Origin: Rhodopseudomonas palustris | Lineage (GTDB): Bacteria; Pseudomonadota; Alphaproteobacteria; Rhizobiales; Xanthobacteraceae | Assembly (NCBI RefSeq): GCF_003226555.1 | Contig: NZ_QKQS01000023.1 | Span: 1,245,263-1,309,262, forward strand | Direction of reading: 5' to 3' | Length of the DNA stretch: 64,000 nucleotides | Shown here: piece by piece, positions 29,527-38,133 of the stretch | How the letters are laid out: every line of letters begins with the position of its first letter | How positions within the stretch are numbered: the first letter of the stretch is position 1 | The notes under the pieces: model-generated | What the model was told of the DNA's origin: nothing | The model's input: only the letters and a program-made list of their open reading frames with translations | Databases searched by the model: none | Program-made: the position numbers and the translations under genes

Positions 29527-29709
29527 TTACGCCGACCAGCAATCCTGCTGTTCGCGATCGGCCTGCTCATTGAGGCGGTCGGCAATGTCGTCGGCGAGCT
29601 TCTTGGTCTTCGCCTGGGCAATCGTCTCGCCGTCGGCTGTCTTCAGCGCCGAGCGCTCGGCCTCGATCGGAAAATCGTCCGGATGCAGCGTGTTGTCATG
29701 GTCAGCCAT
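29527..29709 (-). CDS. Small conserved hypothetical protein
   Basis: 60 residues, hydrophilic and mostly charged, beginning MADHDNTLHPDDFPIEAERS and with one Cys near the end (DCWSA). Not recognised as a named family. A good AGGAGGATT-type ribosome site lies about 5 nt before the start (minus strand: CAGGAGGATTCCGCCATG), supporting it as real. Neighbours: PepSY gene downstream on the same strand, IclR gene divergent. Confidence 0.6.
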   Translation of the reverse strand: MADHDNTLHPDDFPIEAERSALKTADGETIAQAKTKKLADDIADRLNEQADREQQDCWSA

Positions 29710-29785
29710 GGCGGAATCCTCCTGATGCGGCACAACTCGCGAACAGGATCCCGGTTGCGGACGATCGAGCACCGCAAGTGTCAAT

Positions 29786-29800
29786 GTCCATATAATGGAC
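29786..29800. promoter_or_regulatory. Candidate IclR-family operator
   Basis: GTCCAT-ATA-ATGGAC is a perfect 15-bp palindrome in the divergent gap between the 60-residue gene and the IclR gene, 62 nt before the IclR start. A related half-site, ATTGGAC, follows at 29826-29832. Size and sequence style fit IclR-family binding sites, suggesting autoregulation and control of nearby genes. Confidence 0.6.
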
Positions 29801-29862
29801 GAGTTAGTGAGCAATTCGCAATTTATTGGACAACGGCGAACTTCTTCCCGCATACTTGGGTC

Positions 29863-30738
29863 ATGACCGACGCTACTCGGATCCGTCCGACCTTCATGTC
29901 GAGCCCATCTGCCGAAGCCGTGCTGGCCGATAGCGCCGGCGATGCAGCGTTTGCCACCACGCTGGCCAAGGGGTTGGTGGTGCTCGAGGCCTTCGAGGGT
30001 GCGGCGCCGCTCGGCAACATGGAAATTTCGGTGCGCACCGGAATCCCGCGCCCGACAGTGGCGCGGCTGACGCACACGCTTGCCGAGCTCGGCTACCTGA
30101 CCTACGACGGCCGCATCGCCAAATACACGGTTGGCGCCCGCGCGCTGCAGATGCTGCACCCGCTGCTTGCCGGCATGCCGTTTCGTCAGCTCGCGCGACC
30201 ACTGATGCAGGATCTCGCCTACAGCGTGCGCGGCACGGTTTCGATCGGTCTGCTCGACGGTCCGGCGGTGGTCTATGTCGAGACTGCGCGCTCGGGGGAT
30301 GTCGGCCCGCACACGCCGGATATCGGGATGCCGATTCCGGTGGTGCGCACCGCGATGGGGCGTGCTGCGGCGGCCACGCTGTCGGAGGCCGAAGCAGCCC
30401 GGTTCGAACGGCGACTCGAATCCGCCGACGGCGCGATGTGGGCGAGCTATCGCGATCTGTATCGCGACGGCCTGCGACAATGCGCCGAACGCCAGTTCTG
30501 TACCTGTTTCGGCGACTACATGCCGGCGATCCACGCCATCGCGGCGCCGCTGTTTCGGCTGCGCGATCGATCGTTCGCGATCAATTGCGGCATCCCGGCG
30601 TTTCGGTTGCAGCCGGGGCAGCTCGAAAACGAGATCGGCCCGCGCGTCCGCGCGTTGGCGGAGAGTATTCGCGCACTGGTCGTGCAGGCGGAGCCCGCCG
30701 CGCCGCCGTCGCGAGGGGCCAAGACACAGACGAGGTGA
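29863..30738 (+). CDS. IclR-family transcriptional regulator
   Basis: 291 residues. Winged helix at about 27-85 (ATTLAKGLVVLEAFEG, then MEISVRTGIPRPTVARLTHTL) and an IclR effector-binding domain (about 100-270; IGMPIPVVRTAMGRA, INCGIPAF). Start ATG 29863; the frame is open far upstream antisense to the PepSY gene, but family similarity starts here. A TctC-type gene follows after 163 nt, so it likely regulates uptake or breakdown of an organic acid or aromatic compound. Confidence 0.9.
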   Translation: MTDATRIRPTFMSSPSAEAVLADSAGDAAFATTLAKGLVVLEAFEGAAPLGNMEISVRTGIPRPTVARLTHTLAELGYLTYDGRIAKYTVGARALQMLHPLLAGMPFRQLARPLMQDLAYSVRGTVSIGLLDGPAVVYVETARSGDVGPHTPDIGMPIPVVRTAMGRAAAATLSEAEAARFERRLESADGAMWASYRDLYRDGLRQCAERQFCTCFGDYMPAIHAIAAPLFRLRDRSFAINCGIPAFRLQPGQLENEIGPRVRALAESIRALVVQAEPAAPPSRGAKTQTR

Positions 30739-30901
30739 GACGCCGGTTCTGCCCGGCCGTTGCACACGCAGCGGCAGGCGCATCGGGGGACATCGCCTCG
30801 CAGGGAGTGAAACACCTGAACGCCGCCGCGCGCAAGCGCCGGTCGCGTTCGCGCTTGGATCGACGCCGCATCGCCAGCGTCGACGCACAGGGAGGGAAGC
30901 G

Positions 30902-31876
30902 ATGCCGATCACCCGCCGCGCACTGCTCGCCGGTTCTGCTGCCGCTCTGACAACGCCCTTATGGCCGGCGATGGCCGCGACCGATTGGCCGTCCCGCGTC
31001 GTGAAGACGGTGTCACCCTACGGGGCTGGCGGCGCCAACGACATCTCGCTGCGGATTCTCAACGACTTCTTCGAGCGCGAACTCAAGCAGCAGTTCATCG
31101 TCGAGAACAAGCCCGGCGCCGGCACTCGCATTGCCAACGAGATGGTCGCGCATAGCCAACCGGACGGCTACACCTTGCTGTACGCGGCGGCGCCCTATGC
31201 CACCGCGGAAGCGCTGTTCGGGAAACTCAACTATCAACGCAGCGAGCTGCGGCCGGTGGCGATGGCGGCGTTCGCGCCGATTTTCCTGATCGTGAACGCC
31301 AAGTCCGAGTTCAAGACGCTGCCGGAGCTGATCGCCTACGGCAAGGCGAAGCCGGAAGGCCTGACCTTCGGCTCGCCCGGACCGGGTTCGCAGCCGCATC
31401 TCGCCGCCGAACTGTTGTTCAAGACCGCAGGCGTCAAGGGGCTCAACGTGCCGCTCCGCGGCGACGCGGCGGCCTACACTGAACTGCTTGCGGAGCGCGT
31501 CGATGCAACCTTCACGGCGATCAGCTCGGCGCTGCCGCATATCAAGGCCGGGAACTTCCGCGTCCTCGGCGCCGGCTCGGCCGAGCGTAGCGCAATCTAT
31601 CCGGAGGCACCGACGCTGACCGAGCTCGGCTATCCGCAGGTCGTTGCCACCGGCTGGTACGGCTTCATGGCGCCGGCCGCAACGCCGTCGCCGATCGTCG
31701 AACGGTTGCAGGAGCTGGTGCTGCGCGCGCTCGCCGATGCCGAGGTGAAGAACAAGCTGCTCGCCCAGGGACTGGACGCCCACGGGCTGAGGGGGCCGGA
31801 ATTCGCGGCCTTCATCGACGCCGAAACCACGAAGTGGAGCCGGGTGATCGAGGACGCCGGATTGAGAGAGAAATGA
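30902..31876 (+). CDS. Bug/TctC-family periplasmic binding protein
   Basis: 324 residues. An N-terminal signal with a twin arginine (TRRALLAGSAAALTT, cleavage near AMA-A) precedes a two-lobed Bug-type receptor: the VSPYGAGGANDISLR and ENKPGAGTRIANE blocks, PDGYTLLYAA and YGFMAPAATP are family hallmarks. These bind carboxylates for tripartite tricarboxylate transporters. No TctA/TctB gene is in the window, so it is an orphan. Strong ribosome site GGGAGGGAAG before ATG 30902. Confidence 0.92.
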   Translation: MPITRRALLAGSAAALTTPLWPAMAATDWPSRVVKTVSPYGAGGANDISLRILNDFFERELKQQFIVENKPGAGTRIANEMVAHSQPDGYTLLYAAAPYATAEALFGKLNYQRSELRPVAMAAFAPIFLIVNAKSEFKTLPELIAYGKAKPEGLTFGSPGPGSQPHLAAELLFKTAGVKGLNVPLRGDAAAYTELLAERVDATFTAISSALPHIKAGNFRVLGAGSAERSAIYPEAPTLTELGYPQVVATGWYGFMAPAATPSPIVERLQELVLRALADAEVKNKLLAQGLDAHGLRGPEFAAFIDAETTKWSRVIEDAGLREK

Positions 31877-31935
31877 TCGGTCCGGCTGCAGGCCGCCGAC
31901 GTCGAAAAAATAACACTATCAAAGGAAGGAACGTC

Positions 31936-33156
31936 ATGAGGAGAGTCGCAGCGAGCTTCGCCGTCTCGGCGCTGGCAATCGCATTGTCGGTGTCGGGCGC
32001 GCTGGCGCAGAAAAAATACGATACCGGCGCCAGCGACAGCGAAATCAAGGTGGGCCAGACCGCGCCGCTGTCGGGTCCGGCTTCGGCGTACTCCTCGATC
32101 GCCAAGACCCAGGCCGCCTATATGCGGATGGTGAACGAGCAGGGCGGCATCAACGGCCGCAAAATCAATCTGATCCAGTACGATGACGCGTATTCGCCGC
32201 CGAAGACCGTGGAGCAGGTGCGTAAGCTGGTCGAGAGCGACGAGGTGCTGCTGACGTTCCAGATCATCGGCACCGCGCCGAACGCCGCGGTGCAGAAATA
32301 TCTCAACGTCAAGAAGTTGCCGCAGCTGTTCGCTGCGACCGGTGCGGCGCGCTTCACCGATCCGAAGACCTATCCGTGGACCATGGGCTTCAATCCCAGC
32401 TACTTTGTCGAAGGCCGGATCTACGGTCAGTTCATCCTGAAGCAGCATCCGAACGCCAAGGTCGGCGTGCTGTATCAGAACGACGACCTCGGCAAGGACT
32501 ATCTCGCCGGCATCAAGGCCGGGCTCGGCGACAAAGCGGCGAAGATGATCGTGGCCGAGGCGTCTTACGAACTGTCCGAGCCGACGATCGATTCCCAATT
32601 GCTCAAGATCAGGGATTCCGGTGCCGACCTCTTGTTCAGCGCCGCGACGCCGAAGCAGGCCGCCCAGGCGATCAAGAAGCTGTACGAGATCGGCTGGCAC
32701 CCGGTGCACATCATCGACATCAACGCCGGCTCGATCGGCGCGGTGCTGAAGCCGGCAGGGCTGGAGGCTTCCAAGGGCGTAATCAGTGTCGGCTACGTCA
32801 AGGAGCCGGACGATCCGCAGTGGGCGAGCGATCCCGGCAACAAGCGCTATCTCGACTTCATGGCGAAGTATTATCCCGATGGCGACCGCAATTCGAGCTT
32901 CAACGTCTATGGCTACATCACCGCGCAGCTTCTGGTCCACGTCTTGAAGGCTTGCGGCGACAATCTCACCCGCGACAACGTGATGCATCAGGCGACGCAT
33001 ATGACCAACGTGCCGCTCGACATGTTGCTCCCCGGCATCAGCGTCACCACCACGCCGACCGATTATCGCGTCAACAAGCAGTTCCAGATGGCGACGTTCG
33101 ACGGCGAAAAGTGGGAGCGGTTCGGCGATATCATCACCGATCAGGCGAAGGAGTAG
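31936..33156 (+). CDS. Branched-chain amino acid-type ABC substrate-binding protein
   Basis: 406 residues. Signal peptide cleaved near GALA-QKK, then a Peripla_BP_6 (LivJ-like) receptor: SEIKVGQTAPLSGPAS, YDDAYSPPKTVEQVRKLV and GVLYQNDDLGKDY. R. palustris uses several such receptors for aromatic acids as well as amino acids, so the ligand is open. Good site AAAGGAAGGAA upstream. It lies 59 nt after the Bug-type gene and may be cotranscribed. No Liv permease or ATPase nearby. Confidence 0.92.
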   Translation: MRRVAASFAVSALAIALSVSGALAQKKYDTGASDSEIKVGQTAPLSGPASAYSSIAKTQAAYMRMVNEQGGINGRKINLIQYDDAYSPPKTVEQVRKLVESDEVLLTFQIIGTAPNAAVQKYLNVKKLPQLFAATGAARFTDPKTYPWTMGFNPSYFVEGRIYGQFILKQHPNAKVGVLYQNDDLGKDYLAGIKAGLGDKAAKMIVAEASYELSEPTIDSQLLKIRDSGADLLFSAATPKQAAQAIKKLYEIGWHPVHIIDINAGSIGAVLKPAGLEASKGVISVGYVKEPDDPQWASDPGNKRYLDFMAKYYPDGDRNSSFNVYGYITAQLLVHVLKACGDNLTRDNVMHQATHMTNVPLDMLLPGISVTTTPTDYRVNKQFQMATFDGEKWERFGDIITDQAKE

Positions 33157-33263
33157 GCCGCGTCAGCGGCCTGGCAGGCCGGTCTCCGTTCGGTAGACCG
33201 AACGTCCGCCCGGTCCTTGCGAGCACCCGGGTCGGCGCTTCGCGCCGTCCGAGCACAGGCTCC

Positions 33264-33331
33264 GCGAAGCAATCCAGAGTCTCGCACATCGAGCTGGATT
33301 GCTTCGTCGCTTCGCTCCTCGCAATGACGGT
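33264..33331. repeat. Dispersed inverted repeat (GCAATGACG family), copy 1
   Basis: CGCGAAGCAATCCAG at the left and CTGGATTGCTTCG, continuing through GCTTCGCTCCTCGCAATGACGG at the right, form an imperfect hairpin. The right arm matches the copy at 56389-56471 in reverse orientation. It lies in the 193-bp gap after the binding-protein gene; the remainder of the gap has short GC-rich stems (GGTCTCCGTTCGGTAGACC, 33181-33199) that could terminate transcription. Confidence 0.75.
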
Positions 33332-33349
33332 GGACGTATGGGGGCGCAG

Positions 33350-33997
33350 CTACCACATCGACGCCTTGGCGCGTTCCGACCAGGCGCGGTCGTAGTCTTC
33401 GCCGCCGACGCGGCCTTCGGTCATCGCTGCGAGGATTTCGCCGGGAGTTGGCAGCGATTCCTGCGCGACCTGCTTGCTCGGATCCCACAGGCCGGAGCGG
33501 ATCAGTGCGCGGCCGCACTGGAAGTAGATTTCCTCGACCTTCATCACGATCACGGTACGCGGCGCCTTGCCTTCGACGTCGAATGACAGCCGCAAGCTTT
33601 CGTCGGCCGTCACATAGCCGCGGCCGTTGATGCGCAGCGCGTTGATCGAGCCGGGGATCAGCAGCATCAGGGCGATGCGCGGATCGCGCACGACGTTGCG
33701 CAAGGAATCGATCCGGTTGTTGCCACGGCGATCCGGGATCAGCAGCGTGGTGTCGTCGTGGACGCGGATGAAACCCGGCACGTCGCCGCGCGGCGAGCAA
33801 TCGAGTCCCTCAGGTCCGACGGTGGCGAGCGCTGCGAACGGCGATTTCTCGATCAGCGTGCGATACGGCGGCGTGATCCAGTGCGCCACCTTCTCGGTGG
33901 AGGCGTCGTTCGGCACGCCGTAGATCGCCTCCAGCGCTTCGACGGAATCGAGCGCAGGGAAGGCGGTGTTGCGGTCGTCAGGGCTGCGGGCGTCCAT
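33350..33997 (-). CDS. FMN-dependent PPOX-type flavoprotein at the end of the phn operon
   Basis: 215 residues. Pyridoxamine 5'-phosphate oxidase-like split barrel of the MSMEG_1061 type: FAALATVGPEGLDCSPRGDVPGF and LLIPDRRGNNRIDSLRNV, followed by CGRALIRSGLWDPS. Probably binds FMN; the substrate is unknown. Its start (ATG 33997) overlaps phnN by 20 nt, so it is translated as the last gene of the C-P lyase operon. No known phosphonate step requires it. Confidence 0.85.
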   Translation of the reverse strand: MDARSPDDRNTAFPALDSVEALEAIYGVPNDASTEKVAHWITPPYRTLIEKSPFAALATVGPEGLDCSPRGDVPGFIRVHDDTTLLIPDRRGNNRIDSLRNVVRDPRIALMLLIPGSINALRINGRGYVTADESLRLSFDVEGKAPRTVIVMKVEEIYFQCGRALIRSGLWDPSKQVAQESLPTPGEILAAMTEGRVGGEDYDRAWSERAKASMW

Positions 33998-34562
33998 GGC
34001 GGATGATCTCCAACAAGTCTCGGGCGTGGGCGGCCGGGTCGCCGACATTGCTGATGGTGAAGTTCGGAGCTGCGTCGACGCTCCGCCCGACGCGCTCGGT
34101 GATGCTGCCGTCGCTGGCGCGGGCCCGCGCCGCGATTCTTGCCGCCAACACGTCGGCCGGCGCGGTGATCAGCACCACCACGACGTTCGCATAGGTACTG
34201 CGCGCGGTGTCGATCACCATGCGCGACACGTTCGCCACCACGGTGCGGCCGGCGCGAATGTCGTCGTCGAGGTTGCGCGGCAGGCCGTAGGCATGGCCGT
34301 GGGCGCGCCAGTGCAACCCGAAGCCGCCTTCGGTCGCGAGGCGGTCGAACTCCGCCGGTGTGACCTGCAGATTGTCTTCGGCCGCGGAGGCTTCGCGGGT
34401 GACGACGCGGCGCGCAAATACGATCGCCGGATCGTCGGCAACGAGCGTGCGGGCGGCATTGATCAGCGTGTCCTTGCCGGCGCCGGACGGGCCGACCACC
34501 AGCACCAGTCGTCCTGGGCCGATCAGCGTCGTCGCCTGCTCCGCCACCGCGATGTCGGTCAT
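33978..34562 (-). CDS. phnN: Ribose 1,5-bisphosphate phosphokinase PhnN
   Basis: 194 residues, guanylate-kinase-like fold. P-loop VVGPSGAGKDT at about residues 22-32, then REASAAEDNLQVTPAEFD and the GHAYGLP substrate block typical of PhnN. It converts ribose 1,5-bisphosphate to PRPP with ATP, the last step of C-P lyase product recycling. Overlaps phnM by 4 nt and the downstream flavoprotein gene by 20 nt. Confidence 0.94.
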   Translation of the reverse strand: MTDIAVAEQATTLIGPGRLVLVVGPSGAGKDTLINAARTLVADDPAIVFARRVVTREASAAEDNLQVTPAEFDRLATEGGFGLHWRAHGHAYGLPRNLDDDIRAGRTVVANVSRMVIDTARSTYANVVVVLITAPADVLAARIAARARASDGSITERVGRSVDAAPNFTISNVGDPAAHARDLLEIIRHGRPQP

Positions 34563-35737
34563 GCCACGCGCTGTCCTTCGCGCCAGACGCTGCGCACTGC
34601 GGGCACGTCATGCGCGACATGGACGCGGATCAGGTCGGCGCGCTTGCCCTTGGAGATCTCGCCGCGATCGTTGAGGCCGACCGCCTCGGCCGGCGCCTTG
34701 GTGACGGTGCGGATCGCGGCGGCAAGGTCGATCGCCGGCGCCCGCATCGGCAATTGTAGCGCCGCGATCAGCAGGCTCGACGGGATGTAGTCCGAAGACA
34801 GGATGTCGAGCAGGCCTTCGTGCGCCAGATCGATTGCCGCGATGTTGCCGGAATGCGAGCCGCCGCGCACCACGTTCGGGGCGCCCATCAGGATGTCGAT
34901 GCCGGCCTGATGCAGCTCACGCGCCGCTTCCAGCGTGGTCGGGAATTCCGCGACCGCGACCCGGTCGCGGATCGCGTCGGCGACGTTCTCCGGCGTGGTG
35001 TCGTCGTGGCTTGCCAGCGGAATTTCGTAGCGATGCGCCAGCTCGACGATCGCCCGCATGTTGGCGTCGGCGTAATTCTCCTTGCAGTACACCCGGCGCG
35101 CGAACATCACGTCGAGATCCGCATCGGTCATGCCGGCGCCCTTGCCGCGGTAGTAGTCGCGCAGCTTCTCCTCGTCGCGGAACTGGCGCTGGCCCGGGGT
35201 GTGATCCATCAGCGACATCAGCCGGATGTCGGGGCGGTCGATCAGCTCCTTGGCCTCCGCCACCACGTTCGGCATCGGGATTTCGCAGCGCAGATGCAGG
35301 AAGTGATCGGCGCGCAGCAGCTGCGCGTCGCGCGCCGTCGAGATCGCACCGGCCAGCACGATCGCCTGACCATCGACCTCCTCGGCGCCTTCCTCGCGCC
35401 ACACCCGGAGCGAGTCGAGCACCGTGGTGATGCCGCAGGTGGCGAGCTGGCCGTCATACGACACCACGGCGGCGACCGGATTCCACTGCACTTTGGGCCG
35501 CGGCGTGTAGTGCGCTTCGAGATGATCGGTGTGCAGCTCGACGAGGCCAGGCATCACCAGATCGCCGCGCATATCCTTGGCGCCCTTCGGCGCATCGCCT
35601 TCTCCAACTTCGGCGACCACACCGTCGGCAATCACGACCCAGCCGTGCTCGATCACCCGGTCGGCCAGCACCAGCCGGGCATTGCCCAGCACCATCTCCT
35701 GTGAATCGTTCATGGTCTCGTTCATTCTGTTGGTCAT
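34559..35737 (-). CDS. phnM: RPnTP diphosphatase PhnM (first copy)
   Basis: 392 residues. Amidohydrolase-superfamily enzyme that removes diphosphate from ribose 1-methylphosphonate 5-triphosphate. Metal and active-site blocks visible: PGLVELHTDHLEAH, the LRCEIPMPN strand, [23 protein letters not shown] and SSDYIPSSLL. Starts MTNRMNETMND; internal Met at residues 5 and 9 are possible starts. Overlaps phnL by 4 nt and phnN by 4 nt. A second copy lies at 45968-47161. Confidence 0.95.
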   Translation of the reverse strand: MTNRMNETMNDSQEMVLGNARLVLADRVIEHGWVVIADGVVAEVGEGDAPKGAKDMRGDLVMPGLVELHTDHLEAHYTPRPKVQWNPVAAVVSYDGQLATCGITTVLDSLRVWREEGAEEVDGQAIVLAGAISTARDAQLLRADHFLHLRCEIPMPNVVAEAKELIDRPDIRLMSLMDHTPGQRQFRDEEKLRDYYRGKGAGMTDADLDVMFARRVYCKENYADANMRAIVELAHRYEIPLASHDDTTPENVADAIRDRVAVAEFPTTLEAARELHQAGIDILMGAPNVVRGGSHSGNIAAIDLAHEGLLDILSSDYIPSSLLIAALQLPMRAPAIDLAAAIRTVTKAPAEAVGLNDRGEISKGKRADLIRVHVAHDVPAVRSVWREGQRVA

Positions 35738-36447
35738 GCGGCGGCGGCAAACGATGTCACGTCGACGATGCGATCGGCGATGATCTCACGGATCTCGTCG
35801 TCGTGCACGATGGCGATGATCGCGGCGCCCTGCGCCTTGGTATCGGCGATCAGTTCGACCACTACGGCGCGATTCTTGGCGTCGAGCGACGCGGTCGGTT
35901 CGTCGAGCAGCAGGATCGGCGTGTGCGAGATGAAGCCGCGGGCGATGTTGACGCGCTGCTGTTCGCCGCCCGAGAAGGTCGCCGGCGGCAACGTCCATAG
36001 CCGCTCCGGAATGTTGAGCCGGCGCAGCAGCACGCCGGCCTGTTCGCGTGCCGCCTCGCGAGCGGTGCCCTGCACGATCAGCGGCTCGGCCACGACATCG
36101 AGCGCCGCGACGCGGGGGACGGCGCGCAGAAACTGGCTGACATAGCCGATGCTGCCGCGCCGTGCGGCGAGGATCTGGCGCGGCTGCGCGGTGGCGATAT
36201 CGAGCGTATCACCCTCATGGGCGATCCGGATCGCGCCGGAGTCGCAGCGATAATTGCCGAAGATCATTTTCAGGATCGACGACTTCCCGGCGCCGGACGG
36301 GCCGGACAGCACGACGCATTCGCCGGGCTGGACCTGGAAGCTGACGCCGCGCACCACTGGCAGCGTGACGCCACCCTGCAGGTGCATGACGAAACTCTTC
36401 TGCGCATTGTCGACGACGAGAGCGGGAGCTTGGGTCATGGTGATCAC
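35734..36447 (-). CDS. phnL: C-P lyase ABC-type subunit PhnL
   Basis: 237 residues. ABC ATPase with Walker A SGPSGAGKSS, signature FSGGEQQRVN and Walker B ILLLDEPTAS. PhnL acts with the C-P lyase core (PhnG-J) during formation of the ribose-phosphonate intermediate rather than in transport. Starts MITMTQ, with a second Met at residue 4. Overlaps phnK by 4 nt. Confidence 0.94.
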   Translation of the reverse strand: MITMTQAPALVVDNAQKSFVMHLQGGVTLPVVRGVSFQVQPGECVVLSGPSGAGKSSILKMIFGNYRCDSGAIRIAHEGDTLDIATAQPRQILAARRGSIGYVSQFLRAVPRVAALDVVAEPLIVQGTAREAAREQAGVLLRRLNIPERLWTLPPATFSGGEQQRVNIARGFISHTPILLLDEPTASLDAKNRAVVVELIADTKAQGAAIIAIVHDDEIREIIADRIVDVTSFAAAA

Positions 36448-37262
36448 GCCGGCAGGATCGAGGAAACGAGCAGTTGCGTGTAGGGCTCGCGCGGGTCGTC
36501 GAGCACCTGGTCGGTCAGGCCGGTTTCGATGACGCGGCCGGATTTCATCACCAGGATGCGGTGCGACAGCAGCCGCGCCACCGCGAGATCATGAGTCACC
36601 ACGATTGCCGCGAGCCCGAGTTCAGCCACGAGGCTGCGGACCAGATCGAGCAGCCGCGCCTGCACCGAGACGTCGAGCCCGCCGGTCGGCTCGTCCATGA
36701 AGACGAGACGCGGATCGGTGACGAGGTTGCGGGCGATCTGCAGCCGCTGCCGCATGCCGCCGGAATAGGTGCGTGGTGCGTCGTCGATGCGGCCGGTGTC
36801 GATCTCGACCCGCTCCAGCCAGTCGCTCGCGACGCTGCGGATCTTGCCGTAGTGATTCCACCCCACCGCCATCAGCCGTTCGCCGACATTGGCGCCGGCC
36901 GAGACCGCCATGCGCAGGCCCTGCGCCGGGTCCTGATGCACGAAGCCCCAGTCGGTGCGCAGCAGCAGCCGGCGTTCGGCTTCGCCGAGTTCGGCGAGAT
37001 CGCGCAGGATGCCGTCACGCATCCGATAGGACACGCGACCTGCGCTCGGCGTCATCTGTCCCGACAGCATCTGCAGCAGGGTCGATTTGCCGGAGCCGGA
37101 TTCGCCGACGATCGCCAGCACTTCGCCGGGGAAGAGCTCGAACGACACGCCGCGGCAGGCATCGATCCGGCCGTAGCGTTTCGACAGGCCATCGGCGATC
37201 AGCAGCGGCTGATCGGCCACGGTAAAGTCGTCCGGTGCGGCGGATGAGACGCGATCAAGCAT
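36444..37262 (-). CDS. phnK: C-P lyase ABC-type subunit PhnK
   Basis: 272 residues. ABC ATPase with Walker A VGESGSGKST, signature YSGGMRQRLQ and Walker B LVFMDEPTGG. The Q-loop region VHQDPAQGLRM is like PhnK and dipeptide-type ATPases. In E. coli PhnK docks on the PhnJ subunit of the core complex. The start ATG 37262 (MLDRVS) overlaps the end of phnJ by 8 nt, which fixes it despite a longer open frame. Confidence 0.94.
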   Translation of the reverse strand: MLDRVSSAAPDDFTVADQPLLIADGLSKRYGRIDACRGVSFELFPGEVLAIVGESGSGKSTLLQMLSGQMTPSAGRVSYRMRDGILRDLAELGEAERRLLLRTDWGFVHQDPAQGLRMAVSAGANVGERLMAVGWNHYGKIRSVASDWLERVEIDTGRIDDAPRTYSGGMRQRLQIARNLVTDPRLVFMDEPTGGLDVSVQARLLDLVRSLVAELGLAAIVVTHDLAVARLLSHRILVMKSGRVIETGLTDQVLDDPREPYTQLLVSSILPA

Positions 37263-38133
37263 GGGCGCTCTCCATCGGAGCCGTCTCGCTGCCGGTGTGG
37301 CCTTGGGCGCGGCGGCCTTCGCAGTAATCGGTGTCGGAGCAGACGAACATCCGGGTGCCGGCGTTATCGGTGACGATCTCGTCGAGATAGGAATCGTCGG
37401 CGCCGCACAGCGCGCAGCAGCCGTCCTGGCGATAGCGCGTGAACGGATGGTCCTCGAAATCCAGCGACACCACCTGGGTATAAGGCGGGATCGCATAGAT
37501 CCGCTTCTCGCGGCCGGCGCCGAACAGTTGCAGCGCCGGGCAATTGTCCATCTTGGGATTGTCGAATTTCGGCGTCGGCGACGGGTCCATCACATAGCGT
37601 CCGGCGACCTTCACCGGATAGGCGTAAGCGGTGGCGATGTGGCCGAATTTGGCGATGTCTTCGTACAGCTTGACGTGCATCAGCCCGTATTCGGCGAGCG
37701 CGTGCATCCGCCGCGTCTCGGTCTCGCGCGGCTCCAGAAAGCGCAGCGGCTCCGGGATCGGTACCTGATACACCAGCACCTGGCCTTCATGCAGTGGCGT
37801 TTCGGGAATACGGTGTCGGGTCTGGATCACGCTCGCGTCCGTCGTCGTCGTCGTCGTTGCGACGCCGGCGGTCTTGGCGAAGAATTTCCGGATCGAGATC
37901 GCGTTGGTGGTGTCGTCGCTGCCTTGGTCGATCACCTTCAGCGTATCGTCCGGGCCGAGGATCGAGGCTGTCACCTGCACGCCGCCGGTGCCCCAGCCAT
38001 AAGGCATCGGCATTTCGCGGCTGGCGAACGGCACCTGATAGCCGGGGATTGCGATCGCTTTCAGGATCGCGCGGCGAATCATCCGCTTGGTCTGCTCGTC
38101 AAGATAAGCGAAGTTGTAAGTCGCTTCGGTCAT
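37255..38133 (-). CDS. phnJ: Carbon-phosphorus lyase PhnJ
   Basis: 292 residues. Radical SAM enzyme that cleaves the C-P bond of ribose 1-methylphosphonate 5-phosphate to methane and cyclic ribose phosphate. Cluster and radical residues align one position before the E. coli numbers: Cys240, Cys243 and Cys265 for the [4Fe-4S] cluster, Cys271 as thiyl radical site and Gly31 as glycyl radical site. An extra Cys239 sits beside the cluster. Start ATG 38133 (MTEATYNF) overlaps phnI by 4 nt. Confidence 0.97.
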   Translation of the reverse strand: MTEATYNFAYLDEQTKRMIRRAILKAIAIPGYQVPFASREMPMPYGWGTGGVQVTASILGPDDTLKVIDQGSDDTTNAISIRKFFAKTAGVATTTTTTDASVIQTRHRIPETPLHEGQVLVYQVPIPEPLRFLEPRETETRRMHALAEYGLMHVKLYEDIAKFGHIATAYAYPVKVAGRYVMDPSPTPKFDNPKMDNCPALQLFGAGREKRIYAIPPYTQVVSLDFEDHPFTRYRQDGCCALCGADDSYLDEIVTDNAGTRMFVCSDTDYCEGRRAQGHTGSETAPMESAHA

